From positions 372,001 to 436,000 of the forward strand of contig CAZASN010000002.1 of NCBI GenBank assembly GCA_964487915.1: 64,000 nucleotides of DNA, read 5' to 3'. Below are positions 33,256-41,824 of this stretch, one piece after another; position 1 is the stretch's first letter, and every line of letters begins with the position of its first letter. Source of the stretch: Proruminimicrobium sp964487915 (GTDB lineage Bacteria > Elusimicrobiota > Endomicrobiia > Endomicrobiales > Endomicrobiaceae). The notes under the pieces are model-generated. The model was not told the origin of the DNA. It was given only the letters and a program-made list of their open reading frames with translations, and searched no databases. Made by a program: the position numbers and the translations under genes.

Positions 33256-34614
33256 ATGTTAAAAAAAACAATATTGGTCTTGACAGGTTTGATTTTTGGA
33301 CTGGTGTTTGCGGAATTAATTCTTCAGTCCGCATCCCTTTTTATTAAAACAGTTAAAAGTTATGAAATTTCAAAAAAACTTAATGATAAAAATTCAATTT
33401 CAATTTTATGTGTCGGAGAATCAACTACCGACGGACAATGGCCTAAATTTTTAAAACAATCTCTTATTGAAAAAAATATCGAAAAAGAAATAATTATTGC
33501 GGATAAAGGCGTAAAAGCCACAAACACTGCTTGTATTTCCGGCAATATAGAATCGCAGATAAAGGAATTGAATCCTGATATTGTAGTGGCTATGATGGGA
33601 ATCAATGACGGCAATTCCGATGTTATCCGTTTGAATAAAAAACAATTTAAACTGCAAAAATTATTTTTTTTAATTAAACGTCATTTTTACAGCCGTAAGG
33701 ACGTAAATAATGTTAAAAATATTGACGAATTTTTACTGAATTTTAATTTTGCAAGCCGCTTGTTTGACATGCAGAAATATGACGAAAGCATAAATATATT
33801 TGAATCGCTGTTAAATCAAAACAAAGATAAAGATATTAAAATAATAAAACTGCTTACCAGAGCGTATGTTATAAAAGCAAAAAATGCCGGATTTGAAACA
33901 AAAGAAGGCCAGAAATATTTAAACAGAGCCGAACAATTGGTTATAAAAGGCATAGAAATAAAACCTTATTATGATATTAACGCAATTTTATTTGTTTTTG
34001 CCAAAAACAAAAACAGATTTATGATAGAAAAACTGTTTCCGGTTGCGGATAAACAGTTTTTTAAGGGGTTATATGAACAGGATCCATGGGCGTTTATATC
34101 GCATACTCATTTATTTGTTGAACTTGGCATGAATGAGTTTGTAAAAACAATAGCAGAACTGCTTTATTCGGCTGATATAAAAGAAAATACCGCATATTCC
34201 GACAGAGTATTCGGGAGCAATGCGACGCTGCTCATAGAGAGCAAGAATTATTCAGCAGCGGAAATATATTTGAATAAAACAAGGAATTATCTTATGAAAA
34301 ATATTCCGGAGATGACAATTGAAAATTACCGTAAACTTGCCGCTATATGCAGAGATAAAAATATCAAACTTATTGCAATGCAGTATCCTATGAGGCCGGT
34401 TGAACAGCTGAAGATTATTCTTGAAGATTATCCGGAAGTTTGTTTTGTTGACAATGAGAATATTTTTAAAGAAGCTTTAAAAACAATGGAAGTAAGCGAG
34501 ATATTTAAAGATTTATTTGCCGGTGATTTCGGGCATTGCACGGATTTTGGAAACCGGATAATAGCAGATAATCTTGCAAATTCTATTAAAAAGTTATACG
34601 GAGATTTAAAATGA
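33256..34614 (+). CDS. Membrane-anchored SGNH/GDSL-like hydrolase, paralogue D
   Basis: 452 aa. Anchor at about 3-25 (TILVLTGLIFGLVFAELILQ). Block I is CVGESTTDGQWP, block III MMGINDGN, and block V AGDFGHCTDFGN, retaining Asp and His, so a complete Ser-Asp-His set is present. The middle is helical with tetratricopeptide-like segments (AEQLVIKGIEIKPYYDINAI, YSAAEIYLNKTRNYL). It starts 1 bp after the hisF stop and overlaps paralogue E by 4 nt; D and E look like a tandem duplication. Likely acts in the periplasm on an ester substrate, unidentified. Confidence 0.78.
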   Translation: MLKKTILVLTGLIFGLVFAELILQSASLFIKTVKSYEISKKLNDKNSISILCVGESTTDGQWPKFLKQSLIEKNIEKEIIIADKGVKATNTACISGNIESQIKELNPDIVVAMMGINDGNSDVIRLNKKQFKLQKLFFLIKRHFYSRKDVNNVKNIDEFLLNFNFASRLFDMQKYDESINIFESLLNQNKDKDIKIIKLLTRAYVIKAKNAGFETKEGQKYLNRAEQLVIKGIEIKPYYDINAILFVFAKNKNRFMIEKLFPVADKQFFKGLYEQDPWAFISHTHLFVELGMNEFVKTIAELLYSADIKENTAYSDRVFGSNATLLIESKNYSAAEIYLNKTRNYLMKNIPEMTIENYRKLAAICRDKNIKLIAMQYPMRPVEQLKIILEDYPEVCFVDNENIFKEALKTMEVSEIFKDLFAGDFGHCTDFGNRIIADNLANSIKKLYGDLK

Positions 34615-35933
34615 AAATATTGTCAAAAATATTATTAATTTTGGCGGGTTTAATTATAGCGGTATTTGTATTAGAAATTTTCCTTCAAATGACGGCTTTT
34701 TCTATGGATAAATATAAACAATACAAAATAAAAAAAGAAATAAAAGAAGAAAAAGGCTTAACAATAGTTTGTCTCGGCGAATCAACAACAGACGGAGAAT
34801 GGCCAAGGTTTTTGGAAGAAACTTTGATAAAAAAAGGCGTAAATAAGAAAATAAAAATAATAGACTGCGGTATGGGAGGAGCTGATACTAATGATTTAAT
34901 AAAATATACAGAAGAAAATATATATAAACTGAAACCTAATTATATAGTAGCTATGATGGGTATTAATGATAAAAATGATATCGTGTTGAAAACAAAAAAA
35001 ATAAAATTAAAGACGGTTTTTCTTTTTCTTATGATTAAAGAACACTTGAAATCAAGATTTTTTTATAAAAATGATGAGTTTTCTTTGAAATTAAATCAAG
35101 CCGAGCAATTTTTTATTTATAAAAAATATGGAGAAGCAATAAAGATATATGAATATCTTAATAAGAAATATCCTGACAGAAAAAAAGAATTTGTTACAAA
35201 ATGGATTATAAACAGTAAAATGATCGGAAATACGAAAGAAGTTGAAAAAATCATTTTGGAATTGGCAAAAGAAGATCCGTATTATAATATATATGAGGTA
35301 ATAGAGAACCTTTGTATCACAAAAAATAAAGTTATGCTAAAAAAACTGTTTCCGACGGATAATCCCGAACAATTAAAGCGTATAATGTATGGCAATATAG
35401 GAGTGTTTTTAAAACTTAGAGAAGAATTGCTAACCGCCGGAATGGGAGATTTGGTATATTTTATGGATAGCATGATTGATGAATTGACCAGTCAAGAAGT
35501 AAATAGTTATTCAAAATATGATTATTTTAATAATATGCTGGGGCATCAGAGTTTATCGGCTTTTATAAAAAAAGATTATCAAAAGGCAGAAAGATTTTTT
35601 AATGTTCAAAAGAAAAATTTAACGGATAATATGCCTCAAAAAACTCAAAATAATTATAAAATTCTCGCAGAGTTATGTAAAAATAATGGAATCAATCTTA
35701 TAGCAATGCAATATCCAAACAGAAGTATAGAACCGCTGAAAATTGTTTTAAATAATTTTAATGATATTGTTTTTGTGAGCAATGAAGAAAATTTTAAAGA
35801 AAAACTTAAAACAACAGATTATAAAGATATATTTAAAGATTTATTTGCCGGTGATTTCGGGCATTGCACGGATTTAGGAAACAAAATGATAGCCGATAAT
35901 CTCGCAGAAACGATAAAAAAACTTATAAATTGA
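34611..35933 (+). CDS. Membrane-anchored SGNH/GDSL-like hydrolase, paralogue E
   Basis: 440 aa, closest to D. Anchor at about 4-26. Block I CLGESTTDGEWP, block II GGADTN, block III MMGINDKN, block V AGDFGHCTDLGN with intact DxxH. The conserved strand MQYPNRSIEPLK precedes the final block as in the other paralogues. The helical insert carries the YQKAERFFNVQKKNL repeat-like segment. The start overlaps D (ATGA). It ends the glmS transcription unit; gatC has its own region 50 bp further on. Confidence 0.78.
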   Translation: MKILSKILLILAGLIIAVFVLEIFLQMTAFSMDKYKQYKIKKEIKEEKGLTIVCLGESTTDGEWPRFLEETLIKKGVNKKIKIIDCGMGGADTNDLIKYTEENIYKLKPNYIVAMMGINDKNDIVLKTKKIKLKTVFLFLMIKEHLKSRFFYKNDEFSLKLNQAEQFFIYKKYGEAIKIYEYLNKKYPDRKKEFVTKWIINSKMIGNTKEVEKIILELAKEDPYYNIYEVIENLCITKNKVMLKKLFPTDNPEQLKRIMYGNIGVFLKLREELLTAGMGDLVYFMDSMIDELTSQEVNSYSKYDYFNNMLGHQSLSAFIKKDYQKAERFFNVQKKNLTDNMPQKTQNNYKILAELCKNNGINLIAMQYPNRSIEPLKIVLNNFNDIVFVSNEENFKEKLKTTDYKDIFKDLFAGDFGHCTDLGNKMIADNLAETIKKLIN

Positions 35934-35983
35934 ATCTATTTTTTGTATAATTAAAAAATATCAGATATTGAAGGGAGTTTTTG

Positions 35984-36286
35984 ATGAAGATATCAAAGAA
36001 AGACGTTGATTATGTTGCGGCTCTTGCAAGGCTTGAGTTTGAACAAAAAGAAGAAGAAAAACTGACGGAACAGCTTGCTTCTATTCTCGGTTATGTCGAT
36101 AAAATTAAGGAAGTCGATACTTCCAAAATTGAGCCGACAAGCCACGGGTTTTTAGGCGAAAATGTTTGGCGGGAAGATACCGTCGTTAAAAGCAGCGAAC
36201 AAACTATAGAATCAATTTTTAAAAATGCTCCAGCTAAAGACGGCATGTTTTTTAAAGTTGAAAAAGTTATGGATATTGAAGACTAA
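35984..36286 (+). CDS. gatC: Asp/Glu-tRNA amidotransferase subunit C
   Basis: A 100-aa small subunit of GatCAB that clamps GatA to GatB during conversion of Glu-tRNA-Gln (and Asp-tRNA-Asn) to the amide forms. Characteristic VDYVAALARLEFEQKEEEKLTEQLASILGYVDKIKEVDT, DTSKIEPTSH and a C-terminal FFKVEKVMD. AAGGGAG sits before ATG 35984; the TTG 3 nt upstream is disregarded. First gene of gatCAB. Confidence 0.95.
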   Translation: MKISKKDVDYVAALARLEFEQKEEEKLTEQLASILGYVDKIKEVDTSKIEPTSHGFLGENVWREDTVVKSSEQTIESIFKNAPAKDGMFFKVEKVMDIED

Positions 36287-36311
36287 AACATAAAATCAAA
36301 AAGGCTAAAAA

Positions 36312-37772
36312 ATGAACGAAATAATTAAAATGACCGCAACTGAACTAGCGGAAAAAATAAAAACAAAGCAGTTAAAAAGCGCGGAAGTCGTGCAGGCTTT
36401 TATACAAAGAGCAAAAGAAACTGATTCTAAAATAAAAGCGTATATGGAAATAACGGAAGAATACGCTATGGCGCAGGCTAAGTCCAGCGACGAGAAAATA
36501 GCTTCAGGCAAAGAAACGGGCGCTTTGGAAGGCGTTCCTATAGCTATTAAAGATAATATACTTATAAAAAATTTAAGAATGACGGCTTCTTCCAAAATAC
36601 TTGAAAATTATATTGCCCCTTACGATGCGACAGTCATAGAAAAATTAAAAAGTTCAGGAGCGGTATTTGTAGGCAAAACAAATCTTGATGAGTTTGCGAT
36701 GGGGTCCTCAACTGAAAACTCGGCTTTCTTTACTACAAGAAATCCGTGGGATACCGACCGTATTCCCGGCGGTTCTTCAGGCGGAAGCGCATCGGCGGTA
36801 GGCGCGATGACCGCTCCTTTGGCGCTCGGGACAGATACGGGCGGCTCTATCAGACAGCCGGCAAGCTGCTGCGGAATTGTAGGGGTAAAACCGACGTACG
36901 GAAGAGTCAGCAGATTCGGAGCAGTCGCTTTTGCTTCTTCTCTTGACCAGATAGGACCTATGTCAAAAACAGTTGAAGATTCGGCGCTTCTTTTAAATGT
37001 TATAGCCGGTTATGATAAAAAAGATTCAACGTCGATAAACAAAGACGTTCCGGACTATGTTAAAAATATAAATAAAGATTTAAAGGGTTTAAAAATAGGA
37101 CTTCCAAAAGAATATTTTATAGACGGACTTGATGCAGACGTTAAAAAATCCATAGACGAAGCCATAAAAGTTTATAAAAATCTGGGATGCGAGATCGTTG
37201 AAATATCGCTCCCTCACACTGATTATGCAATAGCCGTTTATTACATAATATGCTGCAGCGAAGCTTCGGCAAACCTTGCAAGATACGATGGAGTAAGATA
37301 CGGATTCAGAGCGCAATGCGATAATTTATTAGACGAATATAAAAAATCAAGAGGGCAGGGATTTGGTCCTGAAGTAAAAAGAAGAATAATGCTTGGGACA
37401 TATGCTTTATCCGCCGGTTATTACGACGCATATTACGGCAAAGCGCAGAAAGTAAGAACTTTGATAAAGCAGGATTTTGAAAAAGCGTACGAAAAAGTTG
37501 ATATTATAATGACGCCTTCGGCTCCGACTCCGGCTTTTAAAATAGGCGAAAAAAGCGCAGATCCTTTGCAGATGTATTTGTCGGATATTTTTACGATATC
37601 GTGCAATTTAGCCGGCGTTGCAGGAATGTCTGTGCCGTGCGGTTTTTCAAAAGACGGTATTCCTGTAGGAATGCAGCTTTTGTCTAAACATTTTGACGAA
37701 GAAACAATGTTTAACGCCGCTTATAAATATCAGCAGGCGACTGATTTTCACAAACAATTTCCGAGGATATAA
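36312..37772 (+). CDS. gatA: Asp/Glu-tRNA amidotransferase subunit A
   Basis: An amidase-signature glutaminase, 486 aa, releasing ammonia from glutamine for GatB. The catalytic Lys-Ser-Ser set is visible: Lys in PIAIKDNIL, then IPGGSSGGSASAVGA and the GTDTGGSIRQPASCCGIVGVKPTYG signature. It follows gatC by 25 bp and is 2 bp before gatB. Confidence 0.97.
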   Translation: MNEIIKMTATELAEKIKTKQLKSAEVVQAFIQRAKETDSKIKAYMEITEEYAMAQAKSSDEKIASGKETGALEGVPIAIKDNILIKNLRMTASSKILENYIAPYDATVIEKLKSSGAVFVGKTNLDEFAMGSSTENSAFFTTRNPWDTDRIPGGSSGGSASAVGAMTAPLALGTDTGGSIRQPASCCGIVGVKPTYGRVSRFGAVAFASSLDQIGPMSKTVEDSALLLNVIAGYDKKDSTSINKDVPDYVKNINKDLKGLKIGLPKEYFIDGLDADVKKSIDEAIKVYKNLGCEIVEISLPHTDYAIAVYYIICCSEASANLARYDGVRYGFRAQCDNLLDEYKKSRGQGFGPEVKRRIMLGTYALSAGYYDAYYGKAQKVRTLIKQDFEKAYEKVDIIMTPSAPTPAFKIGEKSADPLQMYLSDIFTISCNLAGVAGMSVPCGFSKDGIPVGMQLLSKHFDEETMFNAAYKYQQATDFHKQFPRI

Positions 37773-37774
37773 TT

Positions 37775-39235
37775 ATGAACGCTAAATATGAAGCAGTTAT
37801 AGGACTTGAAGTTCATTCGCAGATAAAAACCGATACAAAAGTTTTCTGCAATTGCTCAACGGATTTTCATTCCCAGCCTAATACGAATATTTGTCCGGTA
37901 TGCACGGGCCAGCCCGGAGTTCTTCCGGTTCTTAATAAAAAAGCCGTGGAACTTTTGGTCAGAACAGGTCTTGCTTTGGAATGCAGAATAAACAAAAAAT
38001 CGGTTTTTGCCAGAAAACAGTATTTTTATCCCGATCTTCCGAAAAACTACCAGATATCGCAGTATGATCTTCCTTTTGCAGAGCACGGCAAATTGAATAT
38101 ATCTGTTGACGGCGGCGTAAAAACAATAGGCATAACAAGAATTCATCTTGAAGAAGACGCAGGCAAACTTGTTCACGATATAGGAATGAAAAAACTTGAC
38201 TATTCATTGGCTGATTATAACAGAACAGGCATTCCTCTTATGGAAATAGTTTCAGAGCCCGATATGAGAACTCCGCAGGATGCGGCAGCTTATCTTACGG
38301 CTTTAAAAAGCCTTATAGAATATCTCGAAACGTCAGACTGCAATATGGAAGAAGGAAAATTCAGATGCGACGCGAACGTCAGTATAAGACCGGTCGGTCA
38401 GAAAGAATTCGGAACAAAAGCAGAATTAAAAAATATGAATACGATTTCAGGAGTTGAAGAAGCCTTAGTTTATGAAATCCAAAGACAAATAGAAGTTGTT
38501 GAAAACGGCGGTAAAATAGTGCAGGAAACAAGAACTTGGGATCCAGACGAAAAAGTTACAAAATCAATGCGTTCAAAAGAAAATGCGCATGATTACAGAT
38601 ATTTTCCGGATCCTGATCTGGTTCCTGTAATTTTAGACGATGAATTTATAAACGGGATAAAGAAAAATATACCCGAACTGCCTGAAATAAGAAAACAGAG
38701 ATTTATTTCACAATACGGATTAAGCGAATATGATGCAAATGTTATTATCTCGGATAAAGCGCTTGCCGATTATTATGAAACTGCTCTTGAGACGGCTTCA
38801 AAACAGGCTGACAATTCAGGAAAACAGATAGCAAACTGGATCACAACTGAACTTCTCGGCAAACTTAACAGCGCAAAGCTGACGATAAAAGAATCTCCGG
38901 TAAAAGCCGATAATCTCGGGACGCTTGTCGCTTTGATAATAAAAGGAACTATTTCCGGCAAAATTGCGAAAATGGTTTTTGAAGATATGTTTAACGACGG
39001 AAAAGATCCCGATACGGTCATAAAAGAAAAAGGACTTGTCCAGATTTCGGATGAAGGCGCGATAGTTGCTATATGCAAAGAGGCTGTTGCGGAAAGCCCG
39101 AAAATTGTTGAAGAATATAAAGCCGGCAAAGAAAGAGCGATTGGAGCTATAGTCGGATTGGTTATGAAAAAATCTAAGGGAAAAGCGAATCCGCAGATGG
39201 TAAATAAGATTTTAACAGATTTGTTAAAACAATAA
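37775..39235 (+). CDS. gatB: Asp/Glu-tRNA amidotransferase subunit B
   Basis: The 486-aa tRNA-binding and kinase/transamidase subunit. EAVIGLEVHSQIKTDTKVFC at the start, Zn-binding Cys residues in CNCSTDF and CPVCTGQPGVLPVLNKKAV, then LEEDAGKLVH, GIPLMEIVSEPD and the EGKFRCDANVSIRP signature. It has a C-terminal helical tail domain (YqeY-like, residues about 350-486). Presence of GatCAB suggests that Gln-tRNA and/or Asn-tRNA are made indirectly. Confidence 0.97.
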   Translation: MNAKYEAVIGLEVHSQIKTDTKVFCNCSTDFHSQPNTNICPVCTGQPGVLPVLNKKAVELLVRTGLALECRINKKSVFARKQYFYPDLPKNYQISQYDLPFAEHGKLNISVDGGVKTIGITRIHLEEDAGKLVHDIGMKKLDYSLADYNRTGIPLMEIVSEPDMRTPQDAAAYLTALKSLIEYLETSDCNMEEGKFRCDANVSIRPVGQKEFGTKAELKNMNTISGVEEALVYEIQRQIEVVENGGKIVQETRTWDPDEKVTKSMRSKENAHDYRYFPDPDLVPVILDDEFINGIKKNIPELPEIRKQRFISQYGLSEYDANVIISDKALADYYETALETASKQADNSGKQIANWITTELLGKLNSAKLTIKESPVKADNLGTLVALIIKGTISGKIAKMVFEDMFNDGKDPDTVIKEKGLVQISDEGAIVAICKEAVAESPKIVEEYKAGKERAIGAIVGLVMKKSKGKANPQMVNKILTDLLKQ

Positions 39236-39240
39236 ATATT

Positions 39241-39350
39241 TATAGCGACTTAAAAGTTTTGGCTGCAACTTTCAATTTTCAAATTTTATGTACCGTTTCA
39301 CTTTCGTACACCTCAACTTGAAAATTGTTTGTTTCGCTCAAAACTTTTAA
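39241..39350 (+). repeat. Structured intergenic repeat, copy 3
   Basis: Starts TATAGCGAC; a perfect 12-bp outer stem (39250-39261, TTAAAAGTTTTG, with 39339-39350) and a perfect 10-bp inner stem CAATTTTCAA (39273-39282)/TTGAAAATTG (39318-39327). It shares GGCTGCAACTTTCAATTTTC and TTTCGCTCAAAAC with the copies near rlmB. It occupies the gatB-guaA gap; the 70 bp after it hold only the guaA ribosome site. Confidence 0.8.
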
Positions 39351-39421
39351 GCCTTTTACGGCAAAGATGCACAGTAAATAAAAAAATTAATAAATACATA
39401 TTCGTTTATAAAGGAGAAAGT

Positions 39422-40948
39422 ATGATACTGATTTTGGATTTCGGTTCGCAGTATACTCAGCTTATAGCAAGAAGAATAAGAGAAGCACAAGTTTATTGCG
39501 AAATATATCCAGGCACAAAAAATATAAATGAAATAGCGCATATAAAAGACGTTAAAGGCATAATTCTTTCAGGCGGACATGCCAGCGTCTATGAAAAAGG
39601 AGCTCCGTGGCCTTGTGACGATGTCTGGAAAACGGGAGTTCCGGTCCTTGGAATATGTTACGGTATGCAGCTGATAGCCGAAAATTTCGGCGGAAAAGTT
39701 CATCCTTCAAAAAATAGAGAATTCGGTTTTGCAGATATAACCGTAAAAGGGAAAAATCTTCTTTTTGACGGTCTTGACAAAAAAATGCCTGTATGGATGA
39801 GCCACGGCGACAAACTTTCAAAAATTCCCAAAGGCTTTGTAAATGTAGCGAGTTCCAAAAACTGTCCTCAGGCGGCAATAGCCGATTCAAAAAACAATAT
39901 TTACGGAGTCCAGTTTCATCCTGAAGTTAAACATTCTCCTTTCGGCAAAAAAATACTTAATAATTTTTTATTTAAAATATGCAGACTGAAAAAAGACTGG
40001 ACTATGAAATCTTATATAAAAGACGAAATAGTAAGAATAAAAAAACAGGTCGGAAACAGCAAAGTTTTATGCGCCCTGTCAGGCGGAGTTGATTCGTCAG
40101 TAGCCGCCATAATGCTTTACAGAGCCATAGGCAAAAAACTCGTTTGCGTTTATGTCGACCATGGTTTGCAGAAACTCGGGGAAACTGAAAGAGTTAAAAA
40201 AGTTTTCGGACCTAAATTCGGCAAAAATTTAATAATAGTTGATGCAAAAAAAATATTTTTAAATAAACTTAAAGGCGTTACCGATCCCGAGATGAAAAGA
40301 AAAATCATCGGCCATACTTTTATAGAAGTTTTTGACCGCGAAGCAAAAAAACTCAAAGGAATAGATTTTCTGCTTCAGGGAACAATTTATCCCGATATTA
40401 TTGAAAGCGCAACACACGGAGCCGGCGTAACTATAAAGAGCCACCACAATGTAGGCGGTCTTCCGGAGAAGATGAAAATGAAACTGGTTGAGCCTTTGAA
40501 ATCTTTATTTAAAGATGAAGTCAGGGTTTTGGGAAGAGAGCTTAAAATACCTGCCGAAATTATAGACAGGCAGCCTTTTCCGGGGCCCGGTCTTGCAGTA
40601 AGAACATTGGGAGAAATAACAGAAGAAAAATTAAGAATAGTTAAAGAAGCGGATGCCATAGTAGATGAAGAAATAAGAAAGGCCGGTTTATATGAAAAAA
40701 TATGGCAGTCGTTTGCCGTGATACTTCCCGTAAAAACGGTAGGAGTAATGGGAGATAAAAGAACTTACGAACATGTTATAGTCGTAAGAGCCGTAAATTC
40801 GGAAGACGCGATGACAGCCGACTGGGTCAAACTTCCTTACGATATTCTCGGCAGAATTTCAAGCAGAATAATTAACGAAGTAAGAGGCGCCAACAGAGTA
40901 GTTTACGATATTTCGCAGAAGCCTCCTTCAACTATAGAATGGGAATAA
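39422..40948 (+). CDS. guaA: GMP synthase (glutamine-hydrolysing)
   Basis: Converts XMP to GMP with ATP and glutamine. 508 aa. N-terminal class I glutaminase (ILDFGSQYTQLIARRIRE, GICYGMQLIA, GVQFHPEVKHS), then the ATP-pyrophosphatase with PP-loop ALSGGVDSSVAA, and a C-terminal dimerisation domain ending KPPSTIEWE. ATG 39422 is chosen because AAGGAGAAAG lies just upstream; the frame remains open further upstream but that part has no family counterpart. Confidence 0.97.
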   Translation: MILILDFGSQYTQLIARRIREAQVYCEIYPGTKNINEIAHIKDVKGIILSGGHASVYEKGAPWPCDDVWKTGVPVLGICYGMQLIAENFGGKVHPSKNREFGFADITVKGKNLLFDGLDKKMPVWMSHGDKLSKIPKGFVNVASSKNCPQAAIADSKNNIYGVQFHPEVKHSPFGKKILNNFLFKICRLKKDWTMKSYIKDEIVRIKKQVGNSKVLCALSGGVDSSVAAIMLYRAIGKKLVCVYVDHGLQKLGETERVKKVFGPKFGKNLIIVDAKKIFLNKLKGVTDPEMKRKIIGHTFIEVFDREAKKLKGIDFLLQGTIYPDIIESATHGAGVTIKSHHNVGGLPEKMKMKLVEPLKSLFKDEVRVLGRELKIPAEIIDRQPFPGPGLAVRTLGEITEEKLRIVKEADAIVDEEIRKAGLYEKIWQSFAVILPVKTVGVMGDKRTYEHVIVVRAVNSEDAMTADWVKLPYDILGRISSRIINEVRGANRVVYDISQKPPSTIEWE

Positions 40949-40981
40949 TTTGTACAAATTAATTGAAAAAGGGGTTAAGAC

Positions 40982-41722
40982 ATGCAAAAAGCGTTTTTGT
41001 TTTCAGCCGTATTTTTTGTATTGGTTTTTAATGCCGTAAAAGCGCAGGCGGAAGATATCGCGGCACAGCATGAACAGGTTATTCAAAATTCACAGCAGGA
41101 ATCGGTTATTACGGAAAGTTCTCCGGCAAGCATTGATGAAACGGCAGTTGCTCATGAAGATAAGTCTTCATGCCAGGTAAAATCCGCAGAAACAAAACAA
41201 TGCGATAAAAGTACGGATGACAAAATTCATCCTTTTATAAGAATGGATATGGGTTTTACTTATGCCAGTTTTTCTTACAAAAACGCTTCTTTAGGCGAAT
41301 TTCAGGGAATGTATGATTTGGGAGCAGGCATACAATATAAAAGAGGAAGATTTGAACTTAATTATCAGGCGCGCCAGTCTATAAGCAATCCTATATCAGC
41401 CATTTTCGGGCTCGGTATTACTGAAGTGAGCATGAACAGCATTATGCTTAATGCTTATTATGATTTTGTAAAAAGCAAATCTTTTGCAATGTATATAGGA
41501 GCGGGAGCCGGCGGCAATTTTTGGAATTTGAAAACTCATGATTCAATCTTACACGAAGATAATGAATACAGCGGCACGTCTTTTGCCGGCGCCGGATATT
41601 TCGGAATGATTATAGGATTATTTGCGGGTTTGGGTATGGATTTGGGTCTTGATTATTATTTTGTAAATGATTTACAGATGAATACTATTATGCCTAAAAT
41701 AGGTCTCAGATATACTTTTTAA
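40982..41722 (+). CDS. Outer-membrane beta-barrel protein (hypothetical)
   Basis: 246 aa. A signal peptide (about 1-23, MQKAFLFSAVFFVLVFNAVKAQA) precedes a disordered acidic and Gln/Ser-rich stretch with two Cys (about 60-75). From about residue 85 the sequence alternates polar and aromatic/hydrophobic residues in strand-length runs (FIRMDMGFTYASFSYK, YDLGAGIQYKRGRFELNYQARQ, MYIGAGAGGNFWN) and ends GLRYTF, with the terminal Phe typical of proteins assembled by BamA. About 8 strands, an OmpW/OmpA-like small barrel. It follows guaA by 33 bp with an AAGGGG site. Confidence 0.75.
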   Translation: MQKAFLFSAVFFVLVFNAVKAQAEDIAAQHEQVIQNSQQESVITESSPASIDETAVAHEDKSSCQVKSAETKQCDKSTDDKIHPFIRMDMGFTYASFSYKNASLGEFQGMYDLGAGIQYKRGRFELNYQARQSISNPISAIFGLGITEVSMNSIMLNAYYDFVKSKSFAMYIGAGAGGNFWNLKTHDSILHEDNEYSGTSFAGAGYFGMIIGLFAGLGMDLGLDYYFVNDLQMNTIMPKIGLRYTF

Positions 41723-41770
41723 TTTATAAATAAAAAAAAGAGAACGGTTGTTTTTTTAAAAAAAATAAAA

Positions 41771-41800
41771 AGACGGAAGAGAAATTAGGCTCTTCCGTCT
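41771..41800. terminator. Bidirectional intrinsic terminator between the barrel gene and porB
   Basis: An 11-bp perfect stem AGACGGAAGAG/CTCTTCCGTCT with an 8-nt loop, T-rich on the right and A-rich on the left, placed between converging genes, so it can serve both. Confidence 0.9.
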
Positions 41801-41824
41801 TTCTTTATTGTTTATTAAACTTAA

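Noticed and set aside
40947..40960. 14-bp palindrome AATTTGTACAAATT after guaA
   Set aside because: Short and AT-rich, overlapping the guaA stop; likely chance, with no companion site or promoter nearby.
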